Of a DNA stretch of 64,000 nt, positions 1 to 7,543 are shown one piece after another. Under the pieces are notes generated by a model. That model saw only the letters and a list, made by a program, of their open reading frames with translations, did not search any database and was not told the origin of the DNA. The stretch spans positions 2,170,001 to 2,234,000 of the forward strand of contig NZ_LT859959.1 in assembly GCF_900176205.1 (NCBI RefSeq), written 5' to 3'. The DNA is from Bradyrhizobium sp. ORS 285. GTDB taxonomy: Bacteria > Pseudomonadota > Alphaproteobacteria > Rhizobiales > Xanthobacteraceae. The stretch's first letter is position 1. Every line of letters begins with the position of its first letter. The position numbers were made by a program, and so were the translations under genes.

Positions 1-748
1 GGAAGGTCTCGAGCGCGGCGGCAACCTCGTGAGGCGCGCGCGCGACATCGAAGCGGACCTCGCCATGCTCGGCGAGCCGGTGACGCAGCCGGCGCAGCTC
101 CTTCAGCTTCTTGGTGCCGAGCGCCTCGTGCAGCACCGCCTCGCCATCGCCGGTCGCATCGAGGCAGGCGCGCTCATAGGATTGCAGCGAACGCGGGCGC
201 AGGCCGTCGCGGCGGAGCACGGTCTCGAACGCCTGCATCACCGGGCCCGCGACCGACATGTCGCGCAACAGGAGCGCACGAGCGGCCGTTTGTCTGGCTG
301 CGTCGAGCAGACCCACTGCAGCCCGCTCCGCATCGTCGTGATCGAGCAGCGGCGTGCACAGCGTGCCGTAGGGATGGCCGCTGGCAAGCGCCGGCAGCGG
401 CAGCTTGCAGGCCTTCCAGAGCGAGGTGACCGGCATCAGTCCAATGAGCCGAGACGGTTGATCGTCGCTCCAGGCGCACAGCGCCGAGTTGCCGGTGCGG
501 CCGCGCGCGGAGGCGTTCACCGCGCGCTCCCAACCGGGCAGGTAGTAGCCGTTCGGCTCCACGGCGCGGTCAGCCAGGTCTTGCCAGGCTTGCGGCAGGA
601 CAGCATCCAGAGGGACCAATTGCTCGGCAGGCACCGGCATGCGCGCTTCGGTGCGTCGCTGCTCCGCCGCTATCGAAGGCGGATGTGCAAATGAACGATC
701 GATGATCTCGGCCACGTCCCGACGGTCCCCTTGCTGCGCTGTGGTCAC
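1..748 (-). CDS. GNAT/FemAB-type acetyltransferase (BioF2-like domain), C-terminus outside window
   Basis: An open frame on the minus strand runs off the left edge, so only about 249 N-terminal residues are present. The protein reads as a soluble acyl/aminoacyl transferase-like domain: residues such as NGYYLPGWE and the LKELRRLRHRLAEHG stretch are typical of the BioF2-like (PF13480) GNAT proteins often annotated as cellulose-biosynthesis or peptidoglycan-bridge-type acetyltransferases. The frame opens with GTG at 748 and also contains ATG at 640. Neither has a strong Shine-Dalgarno sequence. I prefer 748 because codons between the two look coding. Substrate unknown. The family call is from recognition of sequence style, so it is moderate. 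Confidence 0.6.
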   Translation of the reverse strand, partial: MTTAQQGDRRDVAEIIDRSFAHPPSIAAEQRRTEARMPVPAEQLVPLDAVLPQAWQDLADRAVEPNGYYLPGWERAVNASARGRTGNSALCAWSDDQPSRLIGLMPVTSLWKACKLPLPALASGHPYGTLCTPLLDHDDAERAAVGLLDAARQTAARALLLRDMSVAGPVMQAFETVLRRDGLRPRSLQSYERACLDATGDGEAVLHEALGTKKLKELRRLRHRLAEHGEVRFDVARAPHEVAAALETF

Positions 749-855
749 GCAACCCGGTCGAATGGTAGTGCAAAGCTGACAAGAGAGACCTTGCCGATCG
801 GCTCAAATTGATCCGGCCGGTTTAACGACGCATTCACCACAAGCTCAACGCGCGA

Positions 856-1902
856 TCAGCGGATCAGCGCGACATCGCGGAAGGCGCCGATCAGCGGCTT
901 CTCGAGCTTGCCTTCCATGCTCTGGAGGATCTCGTAGGCCTTCTCGCGCGCCATGACCGGCTTGTAGCTGCGATATTCGATCAGCGCCGAGAAGATGTCG
1001 GAGATGGTCAGGATGCGCGTCAGATCGGGAATGTTGTTGGCCATCAGCCCGTCGGGATAGCCGCTGCCGTCGAGGAATTCATGATGGTGACGAACCGCCT
1101 TGAGCACCTCCTCGGTGATCGCCGCGTTGCCGATCAGCGCATCGTAGCCCGCGGCCGGATGAGTCTCGACCAGCGCGCGTTCCGCGACGTCGAGACGGCC
1201 GGGCTTGTCGAGAATGGCGAGGGGGATCTTGGCCTTGCCGATATCGTGAAACATCGCAGCCATGTAGAGCCGTTCGAGATCGGAGCTGTGGACACCGAGG
1301 CTCAGGCCGAAATCGACGGTGATGCCGGTGACGAGCAGGCAGTGCTGATAGGTGCCTTCATGATGGCGGCGAACGGTGGCGAGCCAGTCGGACAAGCCGT
1401 TTTCAGCGATGCACTCGGCAATCCGCTTCCCCGCGCGCCGCGTCTCATCGACATCGATCTCGGCGCCACCCAGCACGGCCGCGAACATCGAGGCGATGCA
1501 GGCCGCGCCGGCAAAGGCAGCCTGTCGATCGTCCGTGGCAACGCTCTTCGCCGGCGACTGAGGCCGCGCATCGAGCAGCTTCCCGAGCAGCTGGTTGCGG
1601 CTCGGCGTGGCCGACAGGACGGTCGTGGCGCCGAGTGCGTAGGCCTGCACCGTCGACAGGCGCGATTTGTGATTGGTCAGGAAGATGCGGCGCGGAATCC
1701 GTGCCAGGCGGTCGGAGATTTCCTTTAGCGCCGCGATGTTGTCGACGTCGCGCAAATCGGCGGCCACGACGATCGCGTCGATGTCGCCGCCTCTGATGTC
1801 GGCATCACCGATCAGTTCGGTCGTAAGAGAGCAGCGCTCGGCCAGCATCCCGCGCAGCAAAGCAAGCTTGGCCGAATCGTCGCCGACGAGGTGAACGTTC
1901 AT
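856..1902 (-). CDS. HD-GYP domain protein with receiver-like N-terminus
   Basis: This 348-aa cytoplasmic protein has an N-terminal half (about 1-115) with the alternating strand/helix pattern of a response-regulator receiver, but I cannot point to a convincing full acidic pocket, so it may be a degenerate receiver. The C-terminal half carries the HD signature (FHDIGKAKIP) and the HHHEFLDGSGYP motif that define HD-GYP c-di-GMP phosphodiesterases. The likely role is c-di-GMP hydrolysis or signalling. The open frame extends 15 codons upstream, but the ATG at 1902 begins the typical MNVHLVGDD receiver-like strand and is preferred. It is not in an obvious operon. A perfect palindrome lies about 100 bp upstream. 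Confidence 0.8.
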   Translation of the reverse strand: MNVHLVGDDSAKLALLRGMLAERCSLTTELIGDADIRGGDIDAIVVAADLRDVDNIAALKEISDRLARIPRRIFLTNHKSRLSTVQAYALGATTVLSATPSRNQLLGKLLDARPQSPAKSVATDDRQAAFAGAACIASMFAAVLGGAEIDVDETRRAGKRIAECIAENGLSDWLATVRRHHEGTYQHCLLVTGITVDFGLSLGVHSSDLERLYMAAMFHDIGKAKIPLAILDKPGRLDVAERALVETHPAAGYDALIGNAAITEEVLKAVRHHHEFLDGSGYPDGLMANNIPDLTRILTISDIFSALIEYRSYKPVMAREKAYEILQSMEGKLEKPLIGAFRDVALIR

Positions 1903-2003
1903 GAAGAACCAGATCCAGTGGTCATTCCCGGCGTTAGCTGACCCCAATGTTGCGCAAGAATCGTTAAATTTGAGCCAGTCGTTCGCTCCTCGGTTACGCG
2001 CTT

Positions 2004-2024
2004 GCGTTAGCTAATAGCTAACGC
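2004..2024. promoter_or_regulatory. Perfect 10-bp palindrome with one central base
   Basis: GCGTTAGCTA and its exact reverse complement flank a single A. There is no T-run, so an operator is more likely than a terminator. It lies in the 213-bp gap between the HD-GYP gene start and the end of the lipoprotein gene. The binding factor is unknown. Confidence 0.5.
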
Positions 2025-2115
2025 TCTGCTTCCGGCAAGGTAGCGGGTTCCCGCACCGTAGCGGACGTGATCAGTTCAGGTCGATTGCGCAGCGTGTCAT
2101 CAGCCAGGAGTTGAA

Positions 2116-2523
2116 TCACTTTGTTGGTAGTACGGCCGTGTAATTTTCAGCAACACAGTCCTGGCCGGCTGCGCGCCGGCGATCGATGATCTCATCCTGC
2201 TTGATCGTGAGCCGGTAGGTCTGGCGCCGGAGCGGAGCGCCGGTGACCGAAATGATCTCCGCGCGGACGCAGGCCGTCCATGCATCGCCACGCTCCGTGC
2301 GCCTCGGGGCAGTGGCCTCGAGGTCGCGTGGTTGCGTCGTGGCGACGAAGATCATGTCGAGGTTCATGCGCACGAGACGCCCGACATCCGGCGGAGCTTC
2401 AGGCGGGGGCGGCTCGGGTGCCCGCACGCGCATGAAGGCCGGCAGGCGCGATTGACTGTCTGCGGCGCAGCCTGAAAGTAGCAGAGCCGCGAGCAGCCCT
2501 GCCAGTGTTGCCGTCCGCCGCAT
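2116..2523 (-). CDS. Small lipoprotein, function unknown
   Basis: This 135-aa protein opens with a classic lipoprotein signal: positively charged MRR, a hydrophobic leucine/alanine stretch, and lipobox LSGC with the acylated cysteine at residue 19. It should be exported and anchored in a membrane. A proline-rich linker (PEPPPPEAPP) follows. Downstream there is a compact domain with three cysteines (Trp-Thr-Ala-Cys, Asp-Cys) and no enzyme motif that I recognise. The start at 2523 is set by the signal peptide; the open frame extends farther upstream but that part looks non-coding. It is divergent from the caspase-like gene at 2734, which may share its control region. Confidence 0.7.
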   Translation of the reverse strand: MRRTATLAGLLAALLLSGCAADSQSRLPAFMRVRAPEPPPPEAPPDVGRLVRMNLDMIFVATTQPRDLEATAPRRTERGDAWTACVRAEIISVTGAPLRRQTYRLTIKQDEIIDRRRAAGQDCVAENYTAVLPTK

Positions 2524-2733
2524 TGTCACCCCGCCGTCATGCCGCGCGGAAGCTATGAGGCGATCGCGGCAACGCCGCGGGAGTCTTGTGCAGCAACGAT
2601 GTCCAATCCGGTTCCAATGTGGGGAGCAGCACATATCCAGCCGTGCCAGGCGTGTAGCACTTGCTCTCCGCAATGAACCGGGTCGCGAACCGGCCCGACC
2701 AACTGGCACGTCAGCAGCAGATTGGAGATCGCC

Positions 2734-4236
2734 ATGTTTCGCCACGCTTTCAGGGCAGTATTGATTGCGGGCGGCCTGCTTGCCGGCCTGGCGCCAGCCT
2801 TGGCCGAGAGCAGCCGGCTGGCGCTGGTGATCGGGCAATCGGCCTATCGGTCGGTAACGCCGCTGCCGAATCCGGCGAACGACGCCAATGCGATGGCCAA
2901 AATGCTGGGAGAGTCGGGCTTCGAGGTGACCACGGCCGCCGATCTCTCACAGAAGGATCTGAACCGCGAGGTCGGAGATTTCGCTGCGAAGATTGCAAGC
3001 AAGGGGCCTGATACGGTGGCGCTGGTGTTCTATGCCGGCCACGGGCTGCAGATCGACGGCGAGAACTATCTGGTGCCGGTCGATGTCGATCCGCGTCGCG
3101 AGGCCGATATTCCGCTGCAGGCGGTGCGTCTGAACGATGTTCTCAACACGCTCAACGCGGTGCCGAGCCGGATGCGCATCCTGCTGCTCGATGCCTGCCG
3201 CAACAACCCGTTCCCCAGCATCAACCAGAGCGCGGGCCGCGGCCTCGCGCTGCTCGACACCAAGAGCGGCGCGCCGGGCACGTTCCTGTCTTACTCGACC
3301 TCGCCCGGCGCTGAGGCCGAGGACGGCAACGGTGCCAACAGTCCCTACACCACGGCGCTGCTGCAGGCGGCGCGCGAGCCCGGACTGCCGATCGAGGAGG
3401 CGTTCAAGCGGGTGCGCGTCGCCGTCAACAAGGCGACCGAAGGGCGGCAGACGCCATGGGATTCTTCATCACTCACGGAGGATTTCCGCTTCGTTGCCAC
3501 GAGCGATGCAAGCGCGGCCAATGCCGGGCCGCGGCCGGTGATCGCCAAGCGCAGCGTTGATGAATGGAAGCGCAGCCTGCAAGGCAAGCCGATCGAGGCC
3601 GCCAACGAGATCATCGTCGGTGACGGCAGTGTCGAAGCCTACGAGGCGTTCGTCACGCTCTACACTGCGGCGCCCTATGGTCCGCAGGCGCGGCAATGGC
3701 TCGACCTGCACAATCGGATGGCCGCATGGAACGAAGCCGTGCTGATCAACACCGTCGCGTCCTATCAGGGCTTTCTCGACCGCTATCCGGATAGCGACCT
3801 GACGCCGACCGCGCGCAAACTGATCGAGCGCCTGCGCAACCGTCCGGTCGTGACCCCGGTCGTCGCGGCGGCGAATGCCGCCATCCCCGCGGTGGTCCCC
3901 GCAACTCCGCCGGTGGTGCCGGCGAATGCCGCAGCGGGTCCGACCTGTCCGTGCTCGCAGACGTCGCCGGCGCGCCAGTCCGACACGCCGAAGCGCGTCG
4001 AAGAGAAGCCGGTCAGGAAGCGCGACGAGGATCCGCCGAAGCGCGCCAGCCGCCCGTCGCGCCGAGATCCTGATGATGTCGTGGTCTACGCGCCGCCGCC
4101 ACCGCCCCCGCGGGACTATTATGGACCGCCGGTGCGGGTGGTGCCGCCGGTCAGCATCGGGATCGGCATCGGCGGCGGCTATGGTGGTGGCTACGGGCGG
4201 GGTCCATCGAATTATCCAACCCGGCGCGGTTATTAA
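2734..4236 (+). CDS. Secreted caspase-like (peptidase C14) protein
   Basis: This 500-aa protein has a signal peptide (about residues 1-24, ending ALA-E) and then a caspase p20-like domain from about 27 to 250. The catalytic pair is visible: His103 in FYAGHG and Cys155 in LLLDACRNNPF. The middle (about 275-380) is helical and resembles the C-terminal repeats of bacterial caspase homologues. The tail is proline-rich, then lysine/arginine-rich, and ends in a Gly/Tyr-rich segment. It probably acts in the periplasm; substrate unknown. ATG 2734 is chosen because GGAG sits 6 nt upstream. A TTG codon at 2722 is an unlikely start. A strong terminator follows 8 nt after the stop. Confidence 0.88.
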   Translation: MFRHAFRAVLIAGGLLAGLAPALAESSRLALVIGQSAYRSVTPLPNPANDANAMAKMLGESGFEVTTAADLSQKDLNREVGDFAAKIASKGPDTVALVFYAGHGLQIDGENYLVPVDVDPRREADIPLQAVRLNDVLNTLNAVPSRMRILLLDACRNNPFPSINQSAGRGLALLDTKSGAPGTFLSYSTSPGAEAEDGNGANSPYTTALLQAAREPGLPIEEAFKRVRVAVNKATEGRQTPWDSSSLTEDFRFVATSDASAANAGPRPVIAKRSVDEWKRSLQGKPIEAANEIIVGDGSVEAYEAFVTLYTAAPYGPQARQWLDLHNRMAAWNEAVLINTVASYQGFLDRYPDSDLTPTARKLIERLRNRPVVTPVVAAANAAIPAVVPATPPVVPANAAAGPTCPCSQTSPARQSDTPKRVEEKPVRKRDEDPPKRASRPSRRDPDDVVVYAPPPPPPRDYYGPPVRVVPPVSIGIGIGGGYGGGYGRGPSNYPTRRGY

Positions 4237-4243
4237 GTCGACC

Positions 4244-4274
4244 AAAAGCGGCCGCTCTGGAGGCGGCCGCTTTT
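4244..4274 (+). terminator. Rho-independent terminator of caspase-like gene
   Basis: A 12-bp perfect stem (AAAAGCGGCCGC / GCGGCCGCTTTT) with a 7-nt loop, ending in a T-run, follows the caspase-like stop codon. It could act in both directions. Confidence 0.9.
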
Positions 4275-4354
4275 ATGGCGCGCTCGGTCCAATGCTCCAG
4301 AGGAGCGCATTCGGCCGCGTCATGCGGGGCAGGTCCAATCGCCCTCTATCCTAA

Positions 4355-4606
4355 TCAGTCGAAGGCGATCCCGATCCGCTTGTCGTGGCTCCACACGGCG
4401 TGGCCACGGCGCGTGAACCTGTCGGCCGGGATCACCAGCGTGAAGGCTTCGGGCAGGCCGACTGGGCTGACGACCTCGACCCGCGCTCCGGTATCCGACA
4501 TGTTGCGGACCATGCAGTCGACCGCGCCGCCGCCGTCGAACGCCAGCCTGCCTTGTTTCAGCACCCGATGACGGGGTGCAATCCGTTTTTCATCTGTCTC
4601 GCTCAT
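4355..4606 (-). CDS. PilZ domain protein
   Basis: This 83-aa protein consists of a single PilZ domain. It has the N-terminal arginine motif (APRHRVLKQG) and the second c-di-GMP contact motif in NMSDTGARVEV. It likely binds c-di-GMP and acts as a small receptor/adaptor. The HD-GYP protein at 856-1902 is another possible c-di-GMP component nearby, but there is no shared operon. The ATG at 4606 (MSETDEKR) fits the usual short PilZ start; the frame runs 39 codons farther upstream without PilZ-like sequence. It is convergent with the caspase-like gene, whose bidirectional hairpin ends about 80 bp away. Confidence 0.85.
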   Translation of the reverse strand: MSETDEKRIAPRHRVLKQGRLAFDGGGAVDCMVRNMSDTGARVEVVSPVGLPEAFTLVIPADRFTRRGHAVWSHDKRIGIAFD

Positions 4607-4733
4607 CGCCTGCAACCCGATGCCGAATGGGATCACCTTTCGCGTCAAAAGCGCATAAAATAAATCAGGCCCGGGTTTCATTGCGATGAATCGGGCTCGT
4701 GAAGGCCGGGTCCTCATCTTCACGATTCGTTAA

Positions 4734-4755
4734 ACCCCCGTGGCTTTGCGGGGGT
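4734..4755 (-). terminator. Terminator of thioesterase gene
   Basis: A 7-bp GC stem (ACCCCCG / CGGGGGT) with an 8-nt loop is followed on the minus strand by TTTAA. It overlaps the thioesterase stop codon. Confidence 0.7.
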
Positions 4756-5195
4756 CAGAGCGTCGCGAAGGCGCTCGACACCATCGCCACTGGCTTGCCG
4801 TCGGCGGCGCTCGTCAACGTGACCCGGCCGAAGCCCATGGTGCGGCCGAGCCGGACCACGCGCGCATCGGCCAACACATCGGAGGAGGCGACCGCGCGCA
4901 TGAAGTGCGTGGTCTGGTCGACCGTGGTCATCGGCCGATAGCCTCCGCTCGCCGTGACCAGCGCGATCACCGTGGCGGTGTCGGCAAAGGCCATCAGCGC
5001 CTGGCCGCAGACGACGCCGTTGTCGCGGCACAGACGCGGCGAGAAGGGCAGGCGCAGGATGGCGCCCGGCTCGCCCTGCGCGGAGGGCGCGATGTCCTCG
5101 ACGATTAGCGCGAGATCCTTGATCCAGGGGGCGAACACGTCATCCAGGAGGCGCCGCGCCTGATCGAGGGTGAAGTCAGGTGTTTCTTTCGGCAC
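4755..5195 (-). CDS. PaaI-type hotdog-fold thioesterase
   Basis: This 146-aa protein has the length and pattern of a single hotdog domain. The segment NGVVCGQALMAFADTAT is the helix that normally carries the catalytic residue in PaaI-like acyl-CoA thioesterases, and TTVDQTTHFMRAV is the following strand. It probably hydrolyses an acyl- or aryl-CoA. The start is GTG at 5195, with GGAGG 10 nt upstream. It stands alone with its own terminator. Substrate cannot be read from sequence. Confidence 0.8.
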   Translation of the reverse strand: MPKETPDFTLDQARRLLDDVFAPWIKDLALIVEDIAPSAQGEPGAILRLPFSPRLCRDNGVVCGQALMAFADTATVIALVTASGGYRPMTTVDQTTHFMRAVASSDVLADARVVRLGRTMGFGRVTLTSAADGKPVAMVSSAFATL

Positions 5196-5517
5196 GAGCG
5201 AGAGTCCTCCCAGTTTCGATGCTTGTTATCGGCTACGCGTCTTGGGCGAAGCGGTCCGATTGGGCAAAGCGGTTCGGGCCGTCTGCCGCAGTCCGGCGGC
5301 TTGAAAAGGCCGGAGTTGGAAGCCTATGCTGAATGCGGGCAGGGAGACAGCGCGATGCGACGGCCTCGTCAGACTTCCTCCCGGACCGGTCTTGCGCGGC
5401 CAGATGTCGAGCGCTGATGGGTGGAGCGTCACATCCACTGCCTCCTGAGTCGGCAGCCGCTGGACGGTACCTCTGGGGCTTGTGATCCAGGCAGGGAGTT
5501 CCCTGGATCGCTGGGTC

Positions 5518-5565
5518 GTGCCTGAGACAAGACGTGCCTGAGACAAGGCGCGCCTGAGACTTGGC
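5518..5565. repeat. Three tandem 16-bp repeats
   Basis: Three head-to-tail units (GTGCCTGAGACAAGAC, GTGCCTGAGACAAGGC, GCGCCTGAGACTTGGC) share a CCTGAGAC core. They lie directly upstream of, and partly within, a promoter for the secreted protein at 5613, so iterated regulator binding is plausible. The rest of the 5196-5517 gap shows no convincing gene. Confidence 0.75.
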
Positions 5566-5588
5566 CCAGGGCGACGCAATGGTATAAG
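5561..5588 (+). promoter_or_regulatory. Candidate promoter for 5613 gene
   Basis: TTGGCC (5561-5566), 16-nt spacer, TATAAG (5583-5588). The -35 falls inside the third 16-bp repeat. It is followed by a GGGGAG ribosome-binding site 7 nt before the ATG. Confidence 0.45.
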
Positions 5589-5612
5589 GCGGCCAATACC
5601 GGGGAGTAACCA

Positions 5613-5909
5613 ATGAAGAAGCTGATCGTAACGATGGCGGTCGCCGTGCTGACCGGCTGGGCCGTGCCGGCGATGGCGCAGATGCCGAACATCAACCTTC
5701 TCGCTGATGGTCCTTCCAAGACCCCAGAGGAGAAAGAGGCCGAGGCTGCGCGGGACCGGGCCTACCGGGACACCATGCGCAAGATCCCGGACGCCAAGGC
5801 GGCCGCGGATCCCTGGGGCAATGTGCGCGCTGTCGAGCAGCCGAAAGCGACTCCCCCAGTGAAGACGACAGCGGCGAAAAAGCCGAAGACGGGCGCCAGC
5901 ACCAACTGA
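5613..5909 (+). CDS. Small secreted protein, function unknown
   Basis: This 98-aa protein starts with a clear Sec signal peptide (MKKLIVTMAVAVL, predicted cleavage after AMAQ near residue 23). The mature part is charged and probably largely disordered: an acidic/basic helix (PEEKEAEAARDRAYRDTM), then a Lys/Ala/Pro tail ending in KTGASTN. No catalytic motif is visible. GGGGAG stands 7 nt before the ATG. Regulation may involve the three 16-bp repeats just upstream. Recurring small exported proteins of this style are known in Bradyrhizobium, but I cannot assign a role. Confidence 0.75.
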   Translation: MKKLIVTMAVAVLTGWAVPAMAQMPNINLLADGPSKTPEEKEAEAARDRAYRDTMRKIPDAKAAADPWGNVRAVEQPKATPPVKTTAAKKPKTGASTN

Positions 5910-6012
5910 CGTTTGCGCCCTCGGGCTCGCAGAGCGGGAGCGCCGACGATCGGACTCGGATTCCGTGCAACCTCGTCTATATTGACGGGGTGCAACGTGT
6001 TGGAGTTCGTCG

Positions 6013-6243
6013 ATGGGGTTGCGCCCGCGGGACATTGCCAGCCGGATGGCGGCCCAGCGCCGGAAGCCGGACGGCTATGTGCGCGACACCTTCACCTTGC
6101 CGCGTGAGGCCGCGCGGGCCAAAGCGCGCGACTATCTGACCCGCTATCCCAAGGCCGGCTACATGAGCGCCGTGGAAAGCTGGCGCGAGCTCCCAGATGG
6201 AGCGATCGAATTTACGATGCGGCGATTGCCCAGCGCGGATTGA
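6013..6243 (+). CDS. Conserved-looking small basic protein, function unknown
   Basis: This 76-aa cytoplasmic protein contains two predicted helices (RDIASRMAAQRR and REAARAKARDYLTRYPKAGY) and a C-terminal strand pair (VESWRELPDGAIEFTMRRL). It has no signal peptide and no cysteines. I do not recognise a named family. Codon use matches the flanking genes. It converges with the zinc-ribbon gene at 6259-6432, leaving only 15 bp between stops. Confidence 0.6.
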   Translation: MGLRPRDIASRMAAQRRKPDGYVRDTFTLPREAARAKARDYLTRYPKAGYMSAVESWRELPDGAIEFTMRRLPSAD

Positions 6244-6258
6244 GCCGCCGCAGGGCGC

Positions 6259-6432
6259 TCATTCCCGCTCGCCAAGCAGCTTTCGGGTGTCGCGGTTGAT
6301 GAAGTGAAGCCGGGTGCAGGCCTTGCAGACCACGGTTTCATACGCGCACGCAGGATCGCCCGGCTTCGGCTCTTCCAGCCAATGCTGCACGTTCATTCCC
6401 GTTCGCGGACATTTGAAGATCAGATTACCCAT
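6259..6432 (-). CDS. 57-aa zinc-ribbon-like protein
   Basis: A short minus-strand gene runs from ATG 6432 to TGA 6259. It encodes MGNLIFKCPRTG, then an acidic/proline section, then VVCKACTRLHF and a basic C-terminus. The CP..TG start followed by CxxC about 27 residues later looks like a small metal-binding ribbon. It is probably cytoplasmic; the partner is unknown. Similar tiny proteins are, to my recollection, common in Bradyrhizobium genomes. It is short enough to be missed by gene callers. The closely spaced convergent neighbour supports a compact gene arrangement. Confidence 0.65.
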   Translation of the reverse strand: MGNLIFKCPRTGMNVQHWLEEPKPGDPACAYETVVCKACTRLHFINRDTRKLLGERE

Positions 6433-6588
6433 ACAAATTTAAGTTTCGGCCAGCAGCGGCCCTGCCTACTTGATCTAGATCAAACGCGCTTGCCGAAATG
6501 ACAGGCAATGCATGTCATTTGCTTACCTAGAATTGCGGTCGAGGGCAGCCATCGACCCCTGATGGCAGATCGTCACGCCAAGAAGTGC

Positions 6589-6828
6589 TCAGGCCTGATC
6601 CAGCGACTCGGCGACGATGCGGATGCGGAACACCGGCTGCCGCGTCTCGTCGAGCAGCTCCATCTGCCACTCCGAGTTCTCGGCGAGCTTGCGCGAGATG
6701 CTGCTGGCCATGTCGGCGCAGACAGTGGTCATCTCTTTCCAGGCGGCGTTACGATCGGCACACTCGGTCCCATACTCGGACGCGCCTGAGAAGTGGCCGT
6801 TACGGATACGAAAGAAATAGAGCGGCAT
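6589..6828 (-). CDS. DUF6894-like small protein
   Basis: This 79-aa protein begins MPLYFFRIRNGHFSG, the characteristic start of the small DUF6894 proteins that are multi-copy in rhizobia. It continues with a helix containing a conserved-looking Trp (AAWKEMTTVCADMASSI) and a C-terminal strand (QPVFRIRIVAES). Function is unknown for the family. The open frame extends 29 codons upstream, but ATG 6828 matches the family start. It stands alone. Confidence 0.75.
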   Translation of the reverse strand: MPLYFFRIRNGHFSGASEYGTECADRNAAWKEMTTVCADMASSISRKLAENSEWQMELLDETRQPVFRIRIVAESLDQA

Positions 6829-7037
6829 TGCCAAAACCGGTGAGCCCTGACCGCCCCAGGCCGCTGGGTTTGATGAACGCAGCGTAAATGGAAGCGCAAA
6901 CCCCCGCTGGATCAATTCCGGTAAAATACGGTCGACGGTTGCGTTGGCTGTTAGTTGTTGCCGTCACGCAAGGATTTGCCGCCTTCGCACCGCGGGAGAG
7001 GCGAAGCTGAGGCGAAGTTCATGTGCGCTGAATGAGT

Positions 7038-7066
7038 GAGCCTCGGACCGCCGCGGTCCGAGGCTC
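7038..7066. other. Isolated perfect 12-bp inverted repeat
   Basis: GAGCCTCGGACC and its exact complement enclose a 5-nt loop. No T-run follows on either side. It sits in the 6829-7222 gap, where I see no coding region. It could be a terminator remnant, part of an unannotated RNA, or a palindromic repeat. Confidence 0.5.
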
Positions 7067-7222
7067 GGCGTCAACGTCGTAGCTTCCCGGCGAGGGCAGT
7101 TCGGCAATGACATGCTTAGAGTAGACAACAACTTGCGCGCGCGCCTTGCGTCAAATCAAGAGTTGCAAATAACTGATCAGCTCGTGCGATTTTGGCGAGT
7201 GAGTTGACGACGTCGTGTGCGG

Positions 7223-7414
7223 CTATCGCGGATCGAAAATCCGCTCCGGCACGACGGTGAGGCGGTACGCGACCTCGGTCGCGCCATCGACGGTTTCCAG
7301 CACTTCATCGCAGGCCGGACATCGTTTGTCACCGGCAACGCCGCGCTGCGAGTGAAGCTCGATGCGCTGCAGGCCGGCTCTGCATCAGCGGCAGATGAGA
7401 TCATCGCGTGTCAT
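7223..7414 (-). pseudogene. Zinc-ribbon small protein gene with an in-frame TGA at codon 10
   Basis: Read from ATG 7414 to TAG 7223 this is a 63-codon frame. It gives MTRDDLICR, a TGA at 7385-7387, then CRAGLQRIELHSQRG and RCPACDEVLE, ending RIFDPR. The reading is consistent with a two-cysteine-pair zinc ribbon (Cys-Arg-stop-Cys and CPAC), a type of small protein I recall from Bradyrhizobium. No start codon with a ribosome-binding site follows the TGA. The simplest reading is a nonsense mutation of a small zinc-ribbon gene. Stop readthrough cannot be excluded. The opposite strand also has an open frame across this region, but its protein has no recognisable pattern. Confidence 0.55.
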
Positions 7415-7514
7415 CGGTCATATGATGCGCAAGGGGGGCGATCCGTTCCCGAGACAGGCGACGACAAATTCAGATGGGCGTCATGACGAATGCGGAAATG
7501 CGACGTCAAACGTC

Positions 7515-7543
7515 AAAAGCCCCGGACAAGGGTCCGGGGCTTT
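7515..7543. terminator. Bidirectional-looking terminator hairpin
   Basis: AAAGCCCCGGAC / GTCCGGGGCTTT stem around a short loop, with T-rich sequence (TTTCTTT) on the plus side and A-rich on the other. It lies upstream of the TGA-containing zinc-ribbon gene. No plus-strand gene upstream clearly needs it. Confidence 0.65.

Noticed and set aside
5518..5565. CRISPR array
   Set aside because: The 16-bp repeats are directly adjacent with no spacers, and there are only three units; no cas genes.
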